The translations under genes and the position numbers were made by a program. From NCBI GenBank assembly GCA_021791195.1, contig JAJYXB010000004.1, positions 62,001-126,000 of the forward strand: a stretch of 64,000 nucleotides of DNA, written 5' to 3'. A model generated the notes under the pieces. The model saw nothing but the letters and a program-made list of their open reading frames with translations, made no database searches and had not been told where the DNA came from. This document shows positions 39,145 to 49,278 of this stretch, piece after piece (position 1 is the stretch's first letter; every line of letters starts with the position of its first letter). This DNA comes from Actinomycetes bacterium. Lineage in GTDB: Bacteria; Actinomycetota; Thermoleophilia; BMS3ABIN01.

Positions 39145-41051
39145 GATGAATTGCGAGATTGCATGGGATCGTCCTGCTTATGAAACAATCTGATGCCGTT
39201 CTGCTCGAAGATCAGCCTGTAAGGTGTGCCAGGAGCGGTCAGAAACGCGAAAGCGCCGGCATCATTGTACATGGAATTCCCGAACGGTTTCACCAGCACA
39301 TAATCGGCCGGCAGCCGGTCGATGCCCTGCGGCAGGCGGTCCGGCGGCTGCGGAGCTTCCCACAGCAGCGGGTCGTAGAGGCCCCAGCGCGCCGGCACGT
39401 GTGACAGCGCCCGGCCGTCGTTGGAGGAAAAGGAGGCGTCCGGCGGCACCATCGCCAGGGCCCGGGTCAGCGCGGCGGCGTCGGGCGGCGGCCCCTTGGG
39501 CAGGAAATTGACCCAGATGTGGGCAGAAGCCGCCACCATGATGACAACGACCAGCGCCGCCACCACGGCCGCAAGCTTCTCCCGCCCGGGCAGCCGTTTC
39601 TGCGCCTGGCCGATCAGTCCGGCGATCGTCAGCCAGAAGGCGGCGACGACCAGCACCGAATAATGGGCGATGCCGCCCGCGACTCCGGAGGGATCCGATC
39701 CCCTCAGGACGTTGATGACGATGTTCGGCAGCGCGAACAGGCTGGCCAGGCCGGCGAACGGCAGCACCAGGCCTTCCGGCGCCAGCAGGTTGTAGAGATA
39801 GCTGGTCTGCAGCCGTCTGACCTCATCCACGGAATAGATCGGGTGGAATATCAAAGTATGGATCATCGCCGTGGGGCTGTCGCCGAGATGGCCGAAATAG
39901 AGCGCGAACATGTTGTGTACGATGGTCAGCCTGAAGATGATCAGCACCGCCGCTCCCCAGACGGCGCCCAGAGCCAGCGGCGCCAGCACCCATTTCCGCG
40001 ACCGCCGCACAAGCAGCGCATAGATGCCAAAGACAAGCGCCGCCGGCACGAAGTCCTCGCGCACCGAGACCGTGATCACCAGTAAGGCGAGGAAAAGGCC
40101 GAAGCGCCGCTCGAGAAAAAAGTAGAAAGCGGCGAAAAAAGGCGCCGCCACGAAAACCGTCTCGTACCCGGAGGTAAACGGCTGGGCGGCGATCTCCGGG
40201 TGGAAGAGGAACGCCACCGCCAGTAGCAGCCCCGCCACGGCGCTGGCGGTCAGGCGGCGGACGCAGTAAAACAGCGGCACCGTCGCCAGCGCCAGGCCCA
40301 GCACGCGCAGCAGCAGGTAAGTCTGCGGCTCCTGCCTCAGAGCGTAGAAGGGCAGGATGAACACCAGCAGGAAAGGCGAGACGTGCGTGCTCAGGTAGGT
40401 GTTGGAAGTGATCTCCAGCCCCGCCGAATAAAAGATATGCCCGCGCAGGCTGGCCCACAAAGTCTGGTTGTACTGCGCCAGGTCGGCGTGGTAGAAGCTG
40501 TTGTACCAGTGATAGGAAAGAAACGCCAGCGCGGTGAAAACCACGAAATACAAGCCTGCCGCCGCCAGCAGCAGCCGCATGGCGTGGCGCTCGATATAGT
40601 CCACCGCCACCACCGCCCGCGGCCAGAAAATGAGCAGCTTGACAAGCACGCTGCCCGCCACCGCCAGCCCCAGCAGCCAGGCCGCCAGCTCCAGCACCCG
40701 CGCCGCCGGCGGATGAGCGCCCAGAAAGAGGCTGGCGACCCGGTGATCGAAGTATGGCGCCGACACCGGCAGGATGATCAGCGGCGCCCAGGAAAGAGCG
40801 ATCAGCTCAGCCACCCGCTGCCGCGGCCGCGCCGTAGCCTGTGCCAGCAGGTACGACTCGGCCAGCCAGACCAGCCATACCGCCACCACCACCGCCAGCA
40901 CCGCCAGCGTGCGCCCCTGCCCATGATGGCCCAGCGCTCCCAGCACGGTCCAGGCGAACAGCCCCGTTCCCGCGGCGAACAGAGGCGGCAGCCCCAGCAG
41001 CCAGCGGCGGCGTCCGGTCCGCGAAGCAGCCACGGCTTCGGCACCGCTCAT
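39141..41051 (-). CDS. DUF2079-like membrane protein
   Basis: SFYHADLAQYNQTLWASLRGHIFYSA...THVSPFLLVFILPFYALRQEPQTYLLLR, PFTSGYETVFVAAPFFAAFYFFLERR. Confidence 0.8.
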   Translation of the reverse strand: MSGAEAVAASRTGRRRWLLGLPPLFAAGTGLFAWTVLGALGHHGQGRTLAVLAVVVAVWLVWLAESYLLAQATARPRQRVAELIALSWAPLIILPVSAPYFDHRVASLFLGAHPPAARVLELAAWLLGLAVAGSVLVKLLIFWPRAVVAVDYIERHAMRLLLAAAGLYFVVFTALAFLSYHWYNSFYHADLAQYNQTLWASLRGHIFYSAGLEITSNTYLSTHVSPFLLVFILPFYALRQEPQTYLLLRVLGLALATVPLFYCVRRLTASAVAGLLLAVAFLFHPEIAAQPFTSGYETVFVAAPFFAAFYFFLERRFGLFLALLVITVSVREDFVPAALVFGIYALLVRRSRKWVLAPLALGAVWGAAVLIIFRLTIVHNMFALYFGHLGDSPTAMIHTLIFHPIYSVDEVRRLQTSYLYNLLAPEGLVLPFAGLASLFALPNIVINVLRGSDPSGVAGGIAHYSVLVVAAFWLTIAGLIGQAQKRLPGREKLAAVVAALVVVIMVAASAHIWVNFLPKGPPPDAAALTRALAMVPPDASFSSNDGRALSHVPARWGLYDPLLWEAPQPPDRLPQGIDRLPADYVLVKPFGNSMYNDAGAFAFLTAPGTPYRLIFEQNGIRLFHKQDDPMQSRNSS

Positions 41052-42190
41052 GCGGCGAAACTTTTCAGCGCCCGCGCCACCTGCTCGAGCCGGGCGTCGT
41101 CAAGCTCGGGGTAGAGGGGCAGCGACAGGATCTCTGACACCACCTGCTCGGTGACCGGCAGCGGCGCTCGGAGCAGACCGGCGAAAGCCGGCTGCCGGTG
41201 GGCCGGCCGCGGATAGTGGACCATCGTGCGCACGCCGGCCGCTTCCAGGTGCGCCCGCAGCCGGTCCCGCTCTTTTGAGCGGATCACATAAAGATGATAA
41301 ACATGCCGCGCCCAGTCCCGCTCGGCTGGCGGCACTATCCCGGCGGCCAGGCCGTCACCGGCGCTTCGGACCGCGGGCGTCAACCCGGCGGCCACAAGCG
41401 CCTGCTCGTAATAATCGGCGATCTCGCGCCGCCGGTGGTTGAACTCGTGCAGGTGCCGCAGCCTGACGCGCAGCATGGCCGCCTGCAGCTCGTCCAGGCG
41501 GCTGACATCGCCGCGATAGATGTTCAGGTAGCGCTCGCTGCCCTGGCCGCAGTTGGCCAGGGAACGGATGCGCGCCGCCAGCTCCGCGTCGGCGGTGACC
41601 ACCGCGCCGCCGTCGCCGCAGGCGCCAAGGTTCTTGGTGGGATAGAAACTGAAGCAGCCGGCGACGCCGAAGGTCCCCACAGTGCGGCCGCGGCAGGTGG
41701 CGCCATGCGCCTGGGCGCAGTCCTCGATCACGGCCAGACCGCGGCCGGCGGCAAACTCCATCACTGGCTCCATGTCAACCGGATGACCGTAAAGGTGCAC
41801 CGGCATCACCGCCCGTGTGCGGCCGGTGAGAGCCGCTTTCAGCAGCGCCGGTTCCATGCAGTAAGTTTCGGGGTCGATGTCAATAAACACGGGCGTGGCG
41901 CCCGCTTTCACGATCGCCATGGCGGTATTGACCGCGGTGTGCGACACGGTGATGACCTCATCACCGGCGCCGATGCCGAGCGCCTTGAGCGTCAGGTAGA
42001 TGGCGTCAGTGCCGGAACCGGTGGCAACGGCGGCGGCCGTGCCGATCCAGCCGGCGAACTCCTGTTCGAAGGCTGCCAGATTCTCGCCCAGCACGTAAAT
42101 GCCGCTGGCCATCACCCGCGCCACAGCCTCGTCCAGTTCGGCCTTCAGGCCCTGGTACGCCGCGGCGAGGTCGATGCAGGGGACTTCCAT
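41048..42190 (-). CDS. DegT/DnrJ/EryC1 (ArnB-like) PLP sugar aminotransferase
   Basis: PCIDLAAAYQGLKAELDEAVARVMASGIYVLGENLAAFEQEFA, GSGTDAIYLTLKALGIG, FSFYPTKNLGACGDGGAVVT (PLP Lys). Confidence 0.95.
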   Translation of the reverse strand: MEVPCIDLAAAYQGLKAELDEAVARVMASGIYVLGENLAAFEQEFAGWIGTAAAVATGSGTDAIYLTLKALGIGAGDEVITVSHTAVNTAMAIVKAGATPVFIDIDPETYCMEPALLKAALTGRTRAVMPVHLYGHPVDMEPVMEFAAGRGLAVIEDCAQAHGATCRGRTVGTFGVAGCFSFYPTKNLGACGDGGAVVTADAELAARIRSLANCGQGSERYLNIYRGDVSRLDELQAAMLRVRLRHLHEFNHRRREIADYYEQALVAAGLTPAVRSAGDGLAAGIVPPAERDWARHVYHLYVIRSKERDRLRAHLEAAGVRTMVHYPRPAHRQPAFAGLLRAPLPVTEQVVSEILSLPLYPELDDARLEQVARALKSFAA

Positions 42191-42193
42191 TCT

Positions 42194-43276
42194 CTAGATA
42201 AACTCGAGATGTTTCTGGTTTTCGACGATCCAGGCCTTGGCCAGGATCGCCGCCTCGTGGAACGGGCAGTCGAACACGGCGCACTTTTCGGGGTTGGAGC
42301 TGCGAAACGCCTCAAAGTGGCGCTCGCTGTACCAGATCTCGGGAAAACTCTTCTCGTAGACGTTGCCGATCCTGTGCTCCTGCTCGCGGTGATGATAGAA
42401 AGCGCACAGATACATGTCGCCGGCGGCGTCAATCACGGGATGGATCGGGTTGAGGAAGCAGCGGCCGATCACCGTCGTCTTCTTTAGGCTGCCGAACACG
42501 CGGAAATCATCGGTGGCCTCCTGACGGGCACGCTCGGCTTCCCGGCGGGCCGCTTCGAGTTCCTCCCCCTCGAGCGTGAATCTGCTGTTGCGCAGGCACT
42601 TGAACTGGAGGTAGTCCAGACCGATCTCGCGCGCCATCGCCGCCGCCTCCGGCAGCTCGCGCCAGTTCTTCTGCGAAACCAGACATTTGGCGCCCAGGGT
42701 GGCGACGCCAGGGTGTCCCCGGTCTCCCAGCCGCCCCCGGTTGCTGCGTTCCAGCAACTCGGCCCGCACCTGGACGATGGTCTGCAGGTTTTCGTGCAGG
42801 CAATCGAACATGTCCCTGCCGTGGATTTCCTTGTATGTCTCCTTGCTGCTGACATCGAAGGCGATGCGCAGGAAGAGCAGGTTCTGGACCAGGAACTCCG
42901 ACAGCTCCCGGTTGAGCAGCGTGCCGTTGGAGAAGATCCCCACCCGCAGGCCCTGGCTGCGCATGTAGGCAATCGCCGGAATGATCTGAGGGTACATCAG
43001 CGGCTCCCCGCCACCGGAGATCTCCACCCCCTCGACGCCCAGTTCAGCCAGTTCCGAGACGATCTCCTTCACCTTCTCGAAATCGAGGAACTGAGGTTCG
43101 CCGCGGTGCTGGTGACGCGAATGGCAGCCGATGCAGGCGTGATTGCAGACGTTTGACACATGCAGCTCCATCGTCCGGGGGACCGGCATCTTCCCCGCCA
43201 GGATCTGCTGCACCTCCTTGTAACAGGAGAGAATCTTCATGGCGCCGATGGGAACGTTTTCGATATTAATTGGCAT
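42194..43276 (-). CDS. Radical SAM protein with SPASM-like C-terminus
   Basis: HVSNVCNHACIGCHSRHQHRG, GVEISGGGEPLMYP; C-terminal cysteines GRCFLNP...YLCAFYHH...CAVFDCPFH. Confidence 0.88.
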   Translation of the reverse strand: MPINIENVPIGAMKILSCYKEVQQILAGKMPVPRTMELHVSNVCNHACIGCHSRHQHRGEPQFLDFEKVKEIVSELAELGVEGVEISGGGEPLMYPQIIPAIAYMRSQGLRVGIFSNGTLLNRELSEFLVQNLLFLRIAFDVSSKETYKEIHGRDMFDCLHENLQTIVQVRAELLERSNRGRLGDRGHPGVATLGAKCLVSQKNWRELPEAAAMAREIGLDYLQFKCLRNSRFTLEGEELEAARREAERARQEATDDFRVFGSLKKTTVIGRCFLNPIHPVIDAAGDMYLCAFYHHREQEHRIGNVYEKSFPEIWYSERHFEAFRSSNPEKCAVFDCPFHEAAILAKAWIVENQKHLEFI

Positions 43277-43290
43277 GATTCTTGTCCTTG

Positions 43291-44115
43291 TCAGCCCTGG
43301 CGCCCCGGCGCGCCCGCCTGTGCCCAGTGCGCATGCGCGCGCTTGAACTTGCCGAACCGGCGGCGGACCTGCATGGTGCCAGCCAGCATCTGTACGCTGG
43401 TGCGCCAGACGGGAGTCTCGCCGCTGGTGGTGTCATGCACCCAGGGCAGCGGCACTTCCTCCATCCTCAGCGGCAGGGCGCCCACCTGGGCGATGAGCTC
43501 CACCAGCATCTCCGGCCCATCGGCCTTCAGGTCGAGCATTGGCAGGATCTCCCGGTGAAACCCGACCGTGCCGGTCTGAGTGTCAAGCACCTTCAGCTTG
43601 AACAACAGCCGGTTCATGATGATATATCCCCAGCTGAAGACGAGCCGCTTGAGCGGATAGTCTGCCTTGACGCCCTTGTAGCGCGAACCGATGGCCACAT
43701 CCGCCTGCTTTAGCGTCTCCAGAAAGGTGGGGATGGTCACCTCCGGCGTCATCGCCAGATCGCAGTCAAGCGTGATGACAATCTCGCCGCGGGCGGCCGC
43801 GTACATGTCGCGATAGGTGTAGCCGAGGCCGCGGTTGGGATAATGCGTGGTGGTGAAGACCTTTGCGTCACCGGCGGCAAACCCCTCGATGAGATCGAGC
43901 GTGCGGTCGTTGCTGCCGTCGTTGCCGAAGATGAGCTCATACGACACCCCCTGTGCCTCCAGGATCCGTTTCAGCCGCGCGTAAGTCGCGGGCAGGATCG
44001 CCTCTTCATCATAACAGGGGACGGCAACCGTCAGGTACGGGCCTGCAGCCACCGCCGGACCCTTCCCGCCTGGCGCGTCGCCACCCTGTCCTGCCTCCCT
44101 TTCGTTCCCGCTCAC
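43291..44115 (-). CDS. Family 2 glycosyltransferase, DPM1/polyprenyl-phosphate sugar synthase-like
   Basis: LTVAVPCYDEEAILPATYARL, GNDGSNDRT, TLDCDLAMTPE, IGSRYKG. Confidence 0.88.
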   Translation of the reverse strand: MSGNEREAGQGGDAPGGKGPAVAAGPYLTVAVPCYDEEAILPATYARLKRILEAQGVSYELIFGNDGSNDRTLDLIEGFAAGDAKVFTTTHYPNRGLGYTYRDMYAAARGEIVITLDCDLAMTPEVTIPTFLETLKQADVAIGSRYKGVKADYPLKRLVFSWGYIIMNRLLFKLKVLDTQTGTVGFHREILPMLDLKADGPEMLVELIAQVGALPLRMEEVPLPWVHDTTSGETPVWRTSVQMLAGTMQVRRRFGKFKRAHAHWAQAGAPGRQG

Positions 44116-45500
44116 AGCAAATCCTTTCGGTTGGGATCGCGCCGCGACGACACCACGTAACGCATAAAATCCGCCGACGCCCTGATTGTTTCACGGGGAT
44201 GCCGGGCCAGATGCCCCATCTTGCCGGCGATGTAAGCCGGGCTGAGGCAGTAGCGGCGGTAGAACTCCGACTCGCGCGATGCCGGCGGCTGGCTCCTGAA
44301 CTCGCAGCTGTACGGCAGCAGCGAGAAGTCGATGTTGTCCTTTTCCCGCTCGAACAGGGGCGTGCAGGGATAGGGAACCAGTGTCGATACGGCGACAAAC
44401 TCGAACTTCAGCTCGCGCGCCAGCGCCAGGCTCTGCTCGAAATCATCGCGCTCCTCTACCGGCGAGCTGACGATGAACCAGCCGACCATCTCCAGGCCGC
44501 TGTCCCTCACCTCCCGCAGATTCTTCATTACCCGCTCCAGCCTGTAACCACGCCCGAGGTAGTCCAGTACCTGCTGCGAACCGCTCTCGATCCCCAGGTA
44601 GACCCGGTGGCAGCCGGCTTCCCTGAGCGCCGCCGCCACCTCGCCGTCAATCGTATTCGGCCGGCTGAGACAGCTCCAGGTGATGCCCTCGATCTGCTTC
44701 AATCCCTCGCAGATATCCAGCACCCGCCGCCGCGAAGCCGTGAAGGTATCGTCCATGAAACGGAAGCACCTGATACCATGGTCGCGCACTGCCGCCTCCA
44801 CCTCCGCGACCACGCGGGCGGCCGACTCCTGGACGAACTTGCGCCCGAAAGTCTTGACGCAGTAGGTGCAGCTGAAGGGACAGCCGCGCGACGAAAGGAA
44901 GGTCGTATAAGGATGGCCGTAAAACGGCTCGCCGTAAAGCGAATGGTCGATGACCGACTGGTCGGCAAAGGGAAGCTCGTCCAGTGATTCGATGCGCTGG
45001 TACTCAGCCGGCGTGAAGACGCCGCCGGCCATGGTAGCGATGCCCGCGCCGGCCGGTGGACGTCCCGCCGCCAGCGCCTCCAGCAGGCGGCGGAAGGAAA
45101 GGTCGGGCTCTCCCGCCAGCAGGAAATCGGCGCCGGTGGCCTTAAGCGTCTCGCGCTGGAAATTGCTGGGCAGGTGGCCGAAACAGCCGACCAGCGCCGC
45201 GGGCAGTTCCCGTTTGAGGCCGGCCAGGAATTCGACATCGCTGTCAAAATACTCGATGGCGGCAATGGCGAGCACCACGTCGGGCTGCCATGCCCGCGCG
45301 AGCGACAGCGCCGCCGCGGGCGTGAGCCGCTCGGCGATGCAGTCGCTCAGCCGCACCTCGACGCCTTCAACCTGCCTGGCCTGCGCGGCCAGGTACATCA
45401 GCTCCAGCGGCGGAAACAGAAAGTTCGGCGCGTTATAGGAACACATATAGCGCCGGACTATCTGTGAGCTGTAAGGAGGGTTGATTAAAAGGGCTCTCAA
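44112..45500 (-). CDS. B12-binding-domain radical SAM protein
   Basis: MRALLINPPYSSQIVRRYMCSYNAPNFLFPPLELMYLAAQAR, SSRGCPFSCTYCVKTFGRKF. Confidence 0.88.
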   Translation of the reverse strand: MRALLINPPYSSQIVRRYMCSYNAPNFLFPPLELMYLAAQARQVEGVEVRLSDCIAERLTPAAALSLARAWQPDVVLAIAAIEYFDSDVEFLAGLKRELPAALVGCFGHLPSNFQRETLKATGADFLLAGEPDLSFRRLLEALAAGRPPAGAGIATMAGGVFTPAEYQRIESLDELPFADQSVIDHSLYGEPFYGHPYTTFLSSRGCPFSCTYCVKTFGRKFVQESAARVVAEVEAAVRDHGIRCFRFMDDTFTASRRRVLDICEGLKQIEGITWSCLSRPNTIDGEVAAALREAGCHRVYLGIESGSQQVLDYLGRGYRLERVMKNLREVRDSGLEMVGWFIVSSPVEERDDFEQSLALARELKFEFVAVSTLVPYPCTPLFEREKDNIDFSLLPYSCEFRSQPPASRESEFYRRYCLSPAYIAGKMGHLARHPRETIRASADFMRYVVSSRRDPNRKDLL

Positions 45501-45605
45501 GTTCCCTTGACTTCATACCCGGGTTGGTACTTTTGCTAGTATATCAAATATCCGGCATATTCAAGCGGTCGCGCGGCGCGTTTCCGCCAGGGAGATCCTG
45601 ACGAT

Positions 45606-46052
45606 TTGATCCTGATAATCATCATCATAACGGCATTGGCCAACCTGGCTGACGTGCTGCTGAAGATGGGCGCCAACAGCGCCGGCGGCTCGCTCAGCGA
45701 CCCCCTGGCGATCTTTCTCACCCCCTGGATCTGGATCGGCGCCGTGCTCGGCGTCATCGCCATGGCGATGTGGGTCTACGTACTGGGGCGGCACCATATC
45801 AGCCACGCCTATCCCATCTTTGTCGGCGTGGGGTTCATCAACGTCACCCTGGCTTCGTGGCTGTATTTCCACGAGCAGATCGGCGCCCGGCGGCTGGCGG
45901 GCATCGCCATGATCCTGGCCGGCATCGTCGTGGTGCACCTGCTTTCGCGCGGCGAAGCGCCGTCGCCCGCGCCCGCCGCGGCAACAGGCGCCGCGGCCGC
46001 GGTTGGAGACGGCGCCGGCGATGCGCTCCCGTCCGGGGAAGGAAGCGGTTAG
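45606..46052 (+). CDS. Small 4-TM EamA/SMR-family transporter subunit (ArnE/ArnF-like)
   Basis: Four hydrophobic helices; HISHAYPIFVGVGFINVTLASWLYFHEQIGARRLAGIAMILAGIVVV; TTG start. Confidence 0.75.
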   Translation: MILIIIIITALANLADVLLKMGANSAGGSLSDPLAIFLTPWIWIGAVLGVIAMAMWVYVLGRHHISHAYPIFVGVGFINVTLASWLYFHEQIGARRLAGIAMILAGIVVVHLLSRGEAPSPAPAAATGAAAAVGDGAGDALPSGEGSG

Positions 46053-46053
46053 G

Positions 46054-46419
46054 GTGCTGGCGGCCAAGGTCATCCTGATGCTGCTGGTGTCGGTCACCGC
46101 ATCGCTGGGCAACTCGCTGCTGAAGGCGGGAGCGTCGGGCGGCCGCGAAGAAGAGCTGCTGGAGCTGCGTCACCTGCCGCGCGCCTTCCTGCGGCCGGCG
46201 ATCATCGGCGGCGTGTTCACCTACGGCATATCGCAGCTGCTCTGGATCACGGTTCTGCGGGTGGTTGACCTGTCACTGGCCTATCCCCTGCAGATCGGGC
46301 TCAACTTCGTGCTGATCATGCTGATCGCCTGGTGGTATTTCAAGGAGCCGCTGAAGCCGGGACGGCTGGTGGGGATAGCGCTCATCTTCGCGGGGATTCT
46401 GATGGTGGCAAGCGGCTAG
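46054..46419 (+). CDS. Small 4-TM EamA/SMR-family transporter subunit (ArnE/ArnF-like)
   Basis: VDLSLAYPLQIGLNFVLIMLIAWWYFKEPLKPGRLVGIALIFAGILMVASG. Start taken as GTG 46054 just after the upstream stop; ATG 46021 is an alternative. Confidence 0.75.
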   Translation: MLAAKVILMLLVSVTASLGNSLLKAGASGGREEELLELRHLPRAFLRPAIIGGVFTYGISQLLWITVLRVVDLSLAYPLQIGLNFVLIMLIAWWYFKEPLKPGRLVGIALIFAGILMVASG

Positions 46420-46428
46420 GCAGCCGGT

Positions 46429-47886
46429 TCACACCCACGTCAGAAAATCTTTGACCATCCGCGCGAAATTTATTACATCGCCCGGCCTGCGGATCTTCTT
46501 CAGCGAGCTGAGCACGACGTGCGGCTGCAGGTAGAACTGCCGGTAGGCTTTCTCCCGCGCTGACATCACCTGCCTGGCGGTCAGCTGCGGCGTGGTGAGC
46601 ACGGAGAAATTCTGCTCGAAATACTTCCAGTCTGCGCCCTCCTCGATCCAGCCGTTGTCTACGCAGCGGTCGTAGAGACTCGAGCCGGGGAAGGCCACGG
46701 CGCAGTAGAACTGCACGTAGTCCAGCTTGAGGAACCTGGAGAAGTCGATCGTCGCCTGCATCGTCGCCTCCGTTTCGCCGGGGAAGCCGAGGATGCAGTG
46801 GCCGGTCACCTCCAGGCCGGTGTCATGCGCCATGCGCACGGCGCTGACCGCCTGCGTCAGCGTCGTCCCCTTGCGCACCGAATCGAGCACCTCCTGGCTT
46901 CCGGATTCGATGCCGTAGCCGATCATCCAGCAGCCGGCGTCCCTGATCGCTCTCAGCAGCTCCGGCGAGACAGTGTCCACGCGGCTGTTGCAGACCCAGC
47001 TGATGTCGAGGCCGCGGCGGCGGATCTCCTCGGCGGTCTCGATGGCATATTCCTGATCGTTGGTGAATGACTCCGACCAGATGAGGAAGTCGCGGATGCC
47101 GAACTGCTCGCCCGCCCACTGCATCTCGTCGACGATCCGCTTGGGCGAGCGCTGGCGCAGCCGGGCGCCGTAGTAGATCTTGTTGGCGCAGAAGGTGCAG
47201 CCGTAGGGACAGCCGCGGGCGCTGGCCACCAGCAGGAAGCGCTGGCCGGTGAACGGCAGCCGGTAGCCGCCGGTGTCGATCAGGTCCCAGGCCGGGAACG
47301 GCAGCTCGTCGAGGTCGGCGATGAACGGCCGCTTTTCGCCGGCGTGCAGGGCGCCCTCGGCGTCGCGCCAGGAGAGTCCCGCGACCGCGCCCAGGTCGCC
47401 GCCGTCGCGCAGCGCCAGGGCGGCGTCGCGGATGGTGTACTCCGGCTCGCCGCGCACGACCATATCAAGGTTGGCGTCCATGTCAAAACAGGATTCGGGC
47501 AGGGCGCTGGGATGGATGCCCATCGCCAGCGACCGCGCCGCCGGCGCCGCTTCGCGCACCAGCGAGGCCACGGCGATATCGCTCTCGATCGAGGGCGTGG
47601 CGGTGTTGATCACCACCAGCTGCGGCTGCCACCCGCGGATGATCGCCGCCAGACCGGCGCGGTCGACGTCCTCGACGCTGCAGTCGGCCAGTTTCACGTC
47701 CATCCCCTGCTCGCGCAGCACCGCGGCGGTAGTCGCCAGCGATACCGGCGCCCACACGGCCGTCCAGGCGCCGGTGCGCTGCATGCAGCGCCCTTCGCGC
47801 ACGACATTGACGCCGTCTACCGGCGGCGGGTTTAGAAACAGGACTCTCATCGGCTGGCTTTCGATCGCTGTAGACATATCGGGCAT
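46429..47886 (-). CDS. B12-binding-domain radical SAM protein
   Basis: MRVLFLNPPPVDG, ASARGCPYGCTFCANKIYYG; ATG at 47850 is an alternative start. Confidence 0.88.
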   Translation of the reverse strand: MPDMSTAIESQPMRVLFLNPPPVDGVNVVREGRCMQRTGAWTAVWAPVSLATTAAVLREQGMDVKLADCSVEDVDRAGLAAIIRGWQPQLVVINTATPSIESDIAVASLVREAAPAARSLAMGIHPSALPESCFDMDANLDMVVRGEPEYTIRDAALALRDGGDLGAVAGLSWRDAEGALHAGEKRPFIADLDELPFPAWDLIDTGGYRLPFTGQRFLLVASARGCPYGCTFCANKIYYGARLRQRSPKRIVDEMQWAGEQFGIRDFLIWSESFTNDQEYAIETAEEIRRRGLDISWVCNSRVDTVSPELLRAIRDAGCWMIGYGIESGSQEVLDSVRKGTTLTQAVSAVRMAHDTGLEVTGHCILGFPGETEATMQATIDFSRFLKLDYVQFYCAVAFPGSSLYDRCVDNGWIEEGADWKYFEQNFSVLTTPQLTARQVMSAREKAYRQFYLQPHVVLSSLKKIRRPGDVINFARMVKDFLTWV

Positions 47887-47896
47887 ATTACCGGGT

Positions 47897-49270
47897 TTAT
47901 GTGCTGTAGTGGATCAAGGCCTTGAAGATTTCCTTCACCTGCCCCGGCCGCGCGTGCCTGGCCAGGTTCAGCAGCGGCCGCGGCCGCAGGTAGAAGCTGT
48001 AGACTGCCCGCCGCTGCCACTTGTTGAGCATGGCCGCATCCAGCTCGCCCAGCGGGAAAGGCGTGAAATAGTTGAAAGCGCTGTAGTCTATCTTCTGGCC
48101 GTTGCCGCGGTCGAGCACGTATTCCTGGAAGATGTCGGAGCCCGGCAGCGGCGCCAGCAGCGCGAAATTGGCGCGGTCCAGCGGCACCCGGCGGGCAAAA
48201 TCGATCGTCTCCCGGATCGTCGCCACCGTCTCTCCCGGCAGGCCGATGATGAAAAAGCCATGCGCCTCGATGCCGTGCCGCTTCACCATCTCGATCCCGG
48301 CCGCAACCCTGTCCAGATCCAGTTTCTTCTTGTTGCGATCCAGCACCGCCTGGCTGCCGGACTCGATGCCGAACGCCAGGCCGTAGCAGCCGGAGCGTTT
48401 CATCAGCCGCACCAGGTCCTCGCTGAGCGAGTCGATACGCACACCGTTGGGCGTGCACCAGACGATATCCAGCTGGCGGCGGATGATCTCCTCGCAGACG
48501 GCGGCGGCGTGGCTGGCCTTGAGCGTGAAGTTGTCGTCCTCGAAATGTATCTCTTTCACCTGGTATTCGCGCACCAGCAGCTCGATCTCGTCGACGACGT
48601 TGCCGGATGAGCGCGTCCGCCAGCCGCGCCCCCACAGCGTGGTCGAGGCGCAGAAGTTGCAGTCAAAGGGGCAGCCGCGGCTGGTCATCACCGGGGCCAC
48701 GGGGAATTTCTGGTGCAGCAGCTGATGCGGCAGGTCGGGGTAGGTGCGCGGATCGATCAAGTCCCAGGCCGGGAACGGCAGCGCGTCCAGGTCCTGGGGG
48801 AAAGCGGCCCGTTCCGAGCACGATACCTCTCCCCCCTCCTGGCGGCAGATGCTGGGCAGGCCGTCCAGGCCGGCGCCAGCGGCGACGCGGTCAACCAGGT
48901 CGGGGAACGCGGCCTCGGCCTCACCCACAACCCCGAGGCTGACGTCCAGGTCAGCGAGCGCGTCGCGGGGCATGGCGGTAATGTGCGGCCCGCCGGCCAC
49001 CAGCGGCACCCCGGGCAGCTCCCGCTTGATGGCGGCGATCAGCTCGCGCGCCGGCTCGTACGCAGTGCTGAGGATGCTGACGCCGACAAGCTCCGGCCTG
49101 AGCTCCCGCACGGCGCGGGCGCCGCTGGCGGCATCCTGACGCCGCTTTGCCAGATCGAGGATCGCCGGCTCGTGGCCGTGCTGCCTCAGGCTGGCCGCCA
49201 GGTAGCCCAGGCCGAGCGGCGGTGTGATCGTATGAGCCCTGGAGTTGGGGGCGGCGAGGACGACTCTCAT
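47897..49270 (-). CDS. B12-binding-domain radical SAM protein
   Basis: MRVVLAAPNSRAHTITPPLGLGYLAASLRQHGHEPAILDLAK, TSRGCPFDCNFCASTTLWGRGWRTRSSGNVVDEI. Start trimmed from 49312 to ATG 49270. Confidence 0.9.
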   Translation of the reverse strand: MRVVLAAPNSRAHTITPPLGLGYLAASLRQHGHEPAILDLAKRRQDAASGARAVRELRPELVGVSILSTAYEPARELIAAIKRELPGVPLVAGGPHITAMPRDALADLDVSLGVVGEAEAAFPDLVDRVAAGAGLDGLPSICRQEGGEVSCSERAAFPQDLDALPFPAWDLIDPRTYPDLPHQLLHQKFPVAPVMTSRGCPFDCNFCASTTLWGRGWRTRSSGNVVDEIELLVREYQVKEIHFEDDNFTLKASHAAAVCEEIIRRQLDIVWCTPNGVRIDSLSEDLVRLMKRSGCYGLAFGIESGSQAVLDRNKKKLDLDRVAAGIEMVKRHGIEAHGFFIIGLPGETVATIRETIDFARRVPLDRANFALLAPLPGSDIFQEYVLDRGNGQKIDYSAFNYFTPFPLGELDAAMLNKWQRRAVYSFYLRPRPLLNLARHARPGQVKEIFKALIHYST

Positions 49271-49278
49271 GCCAGTTG

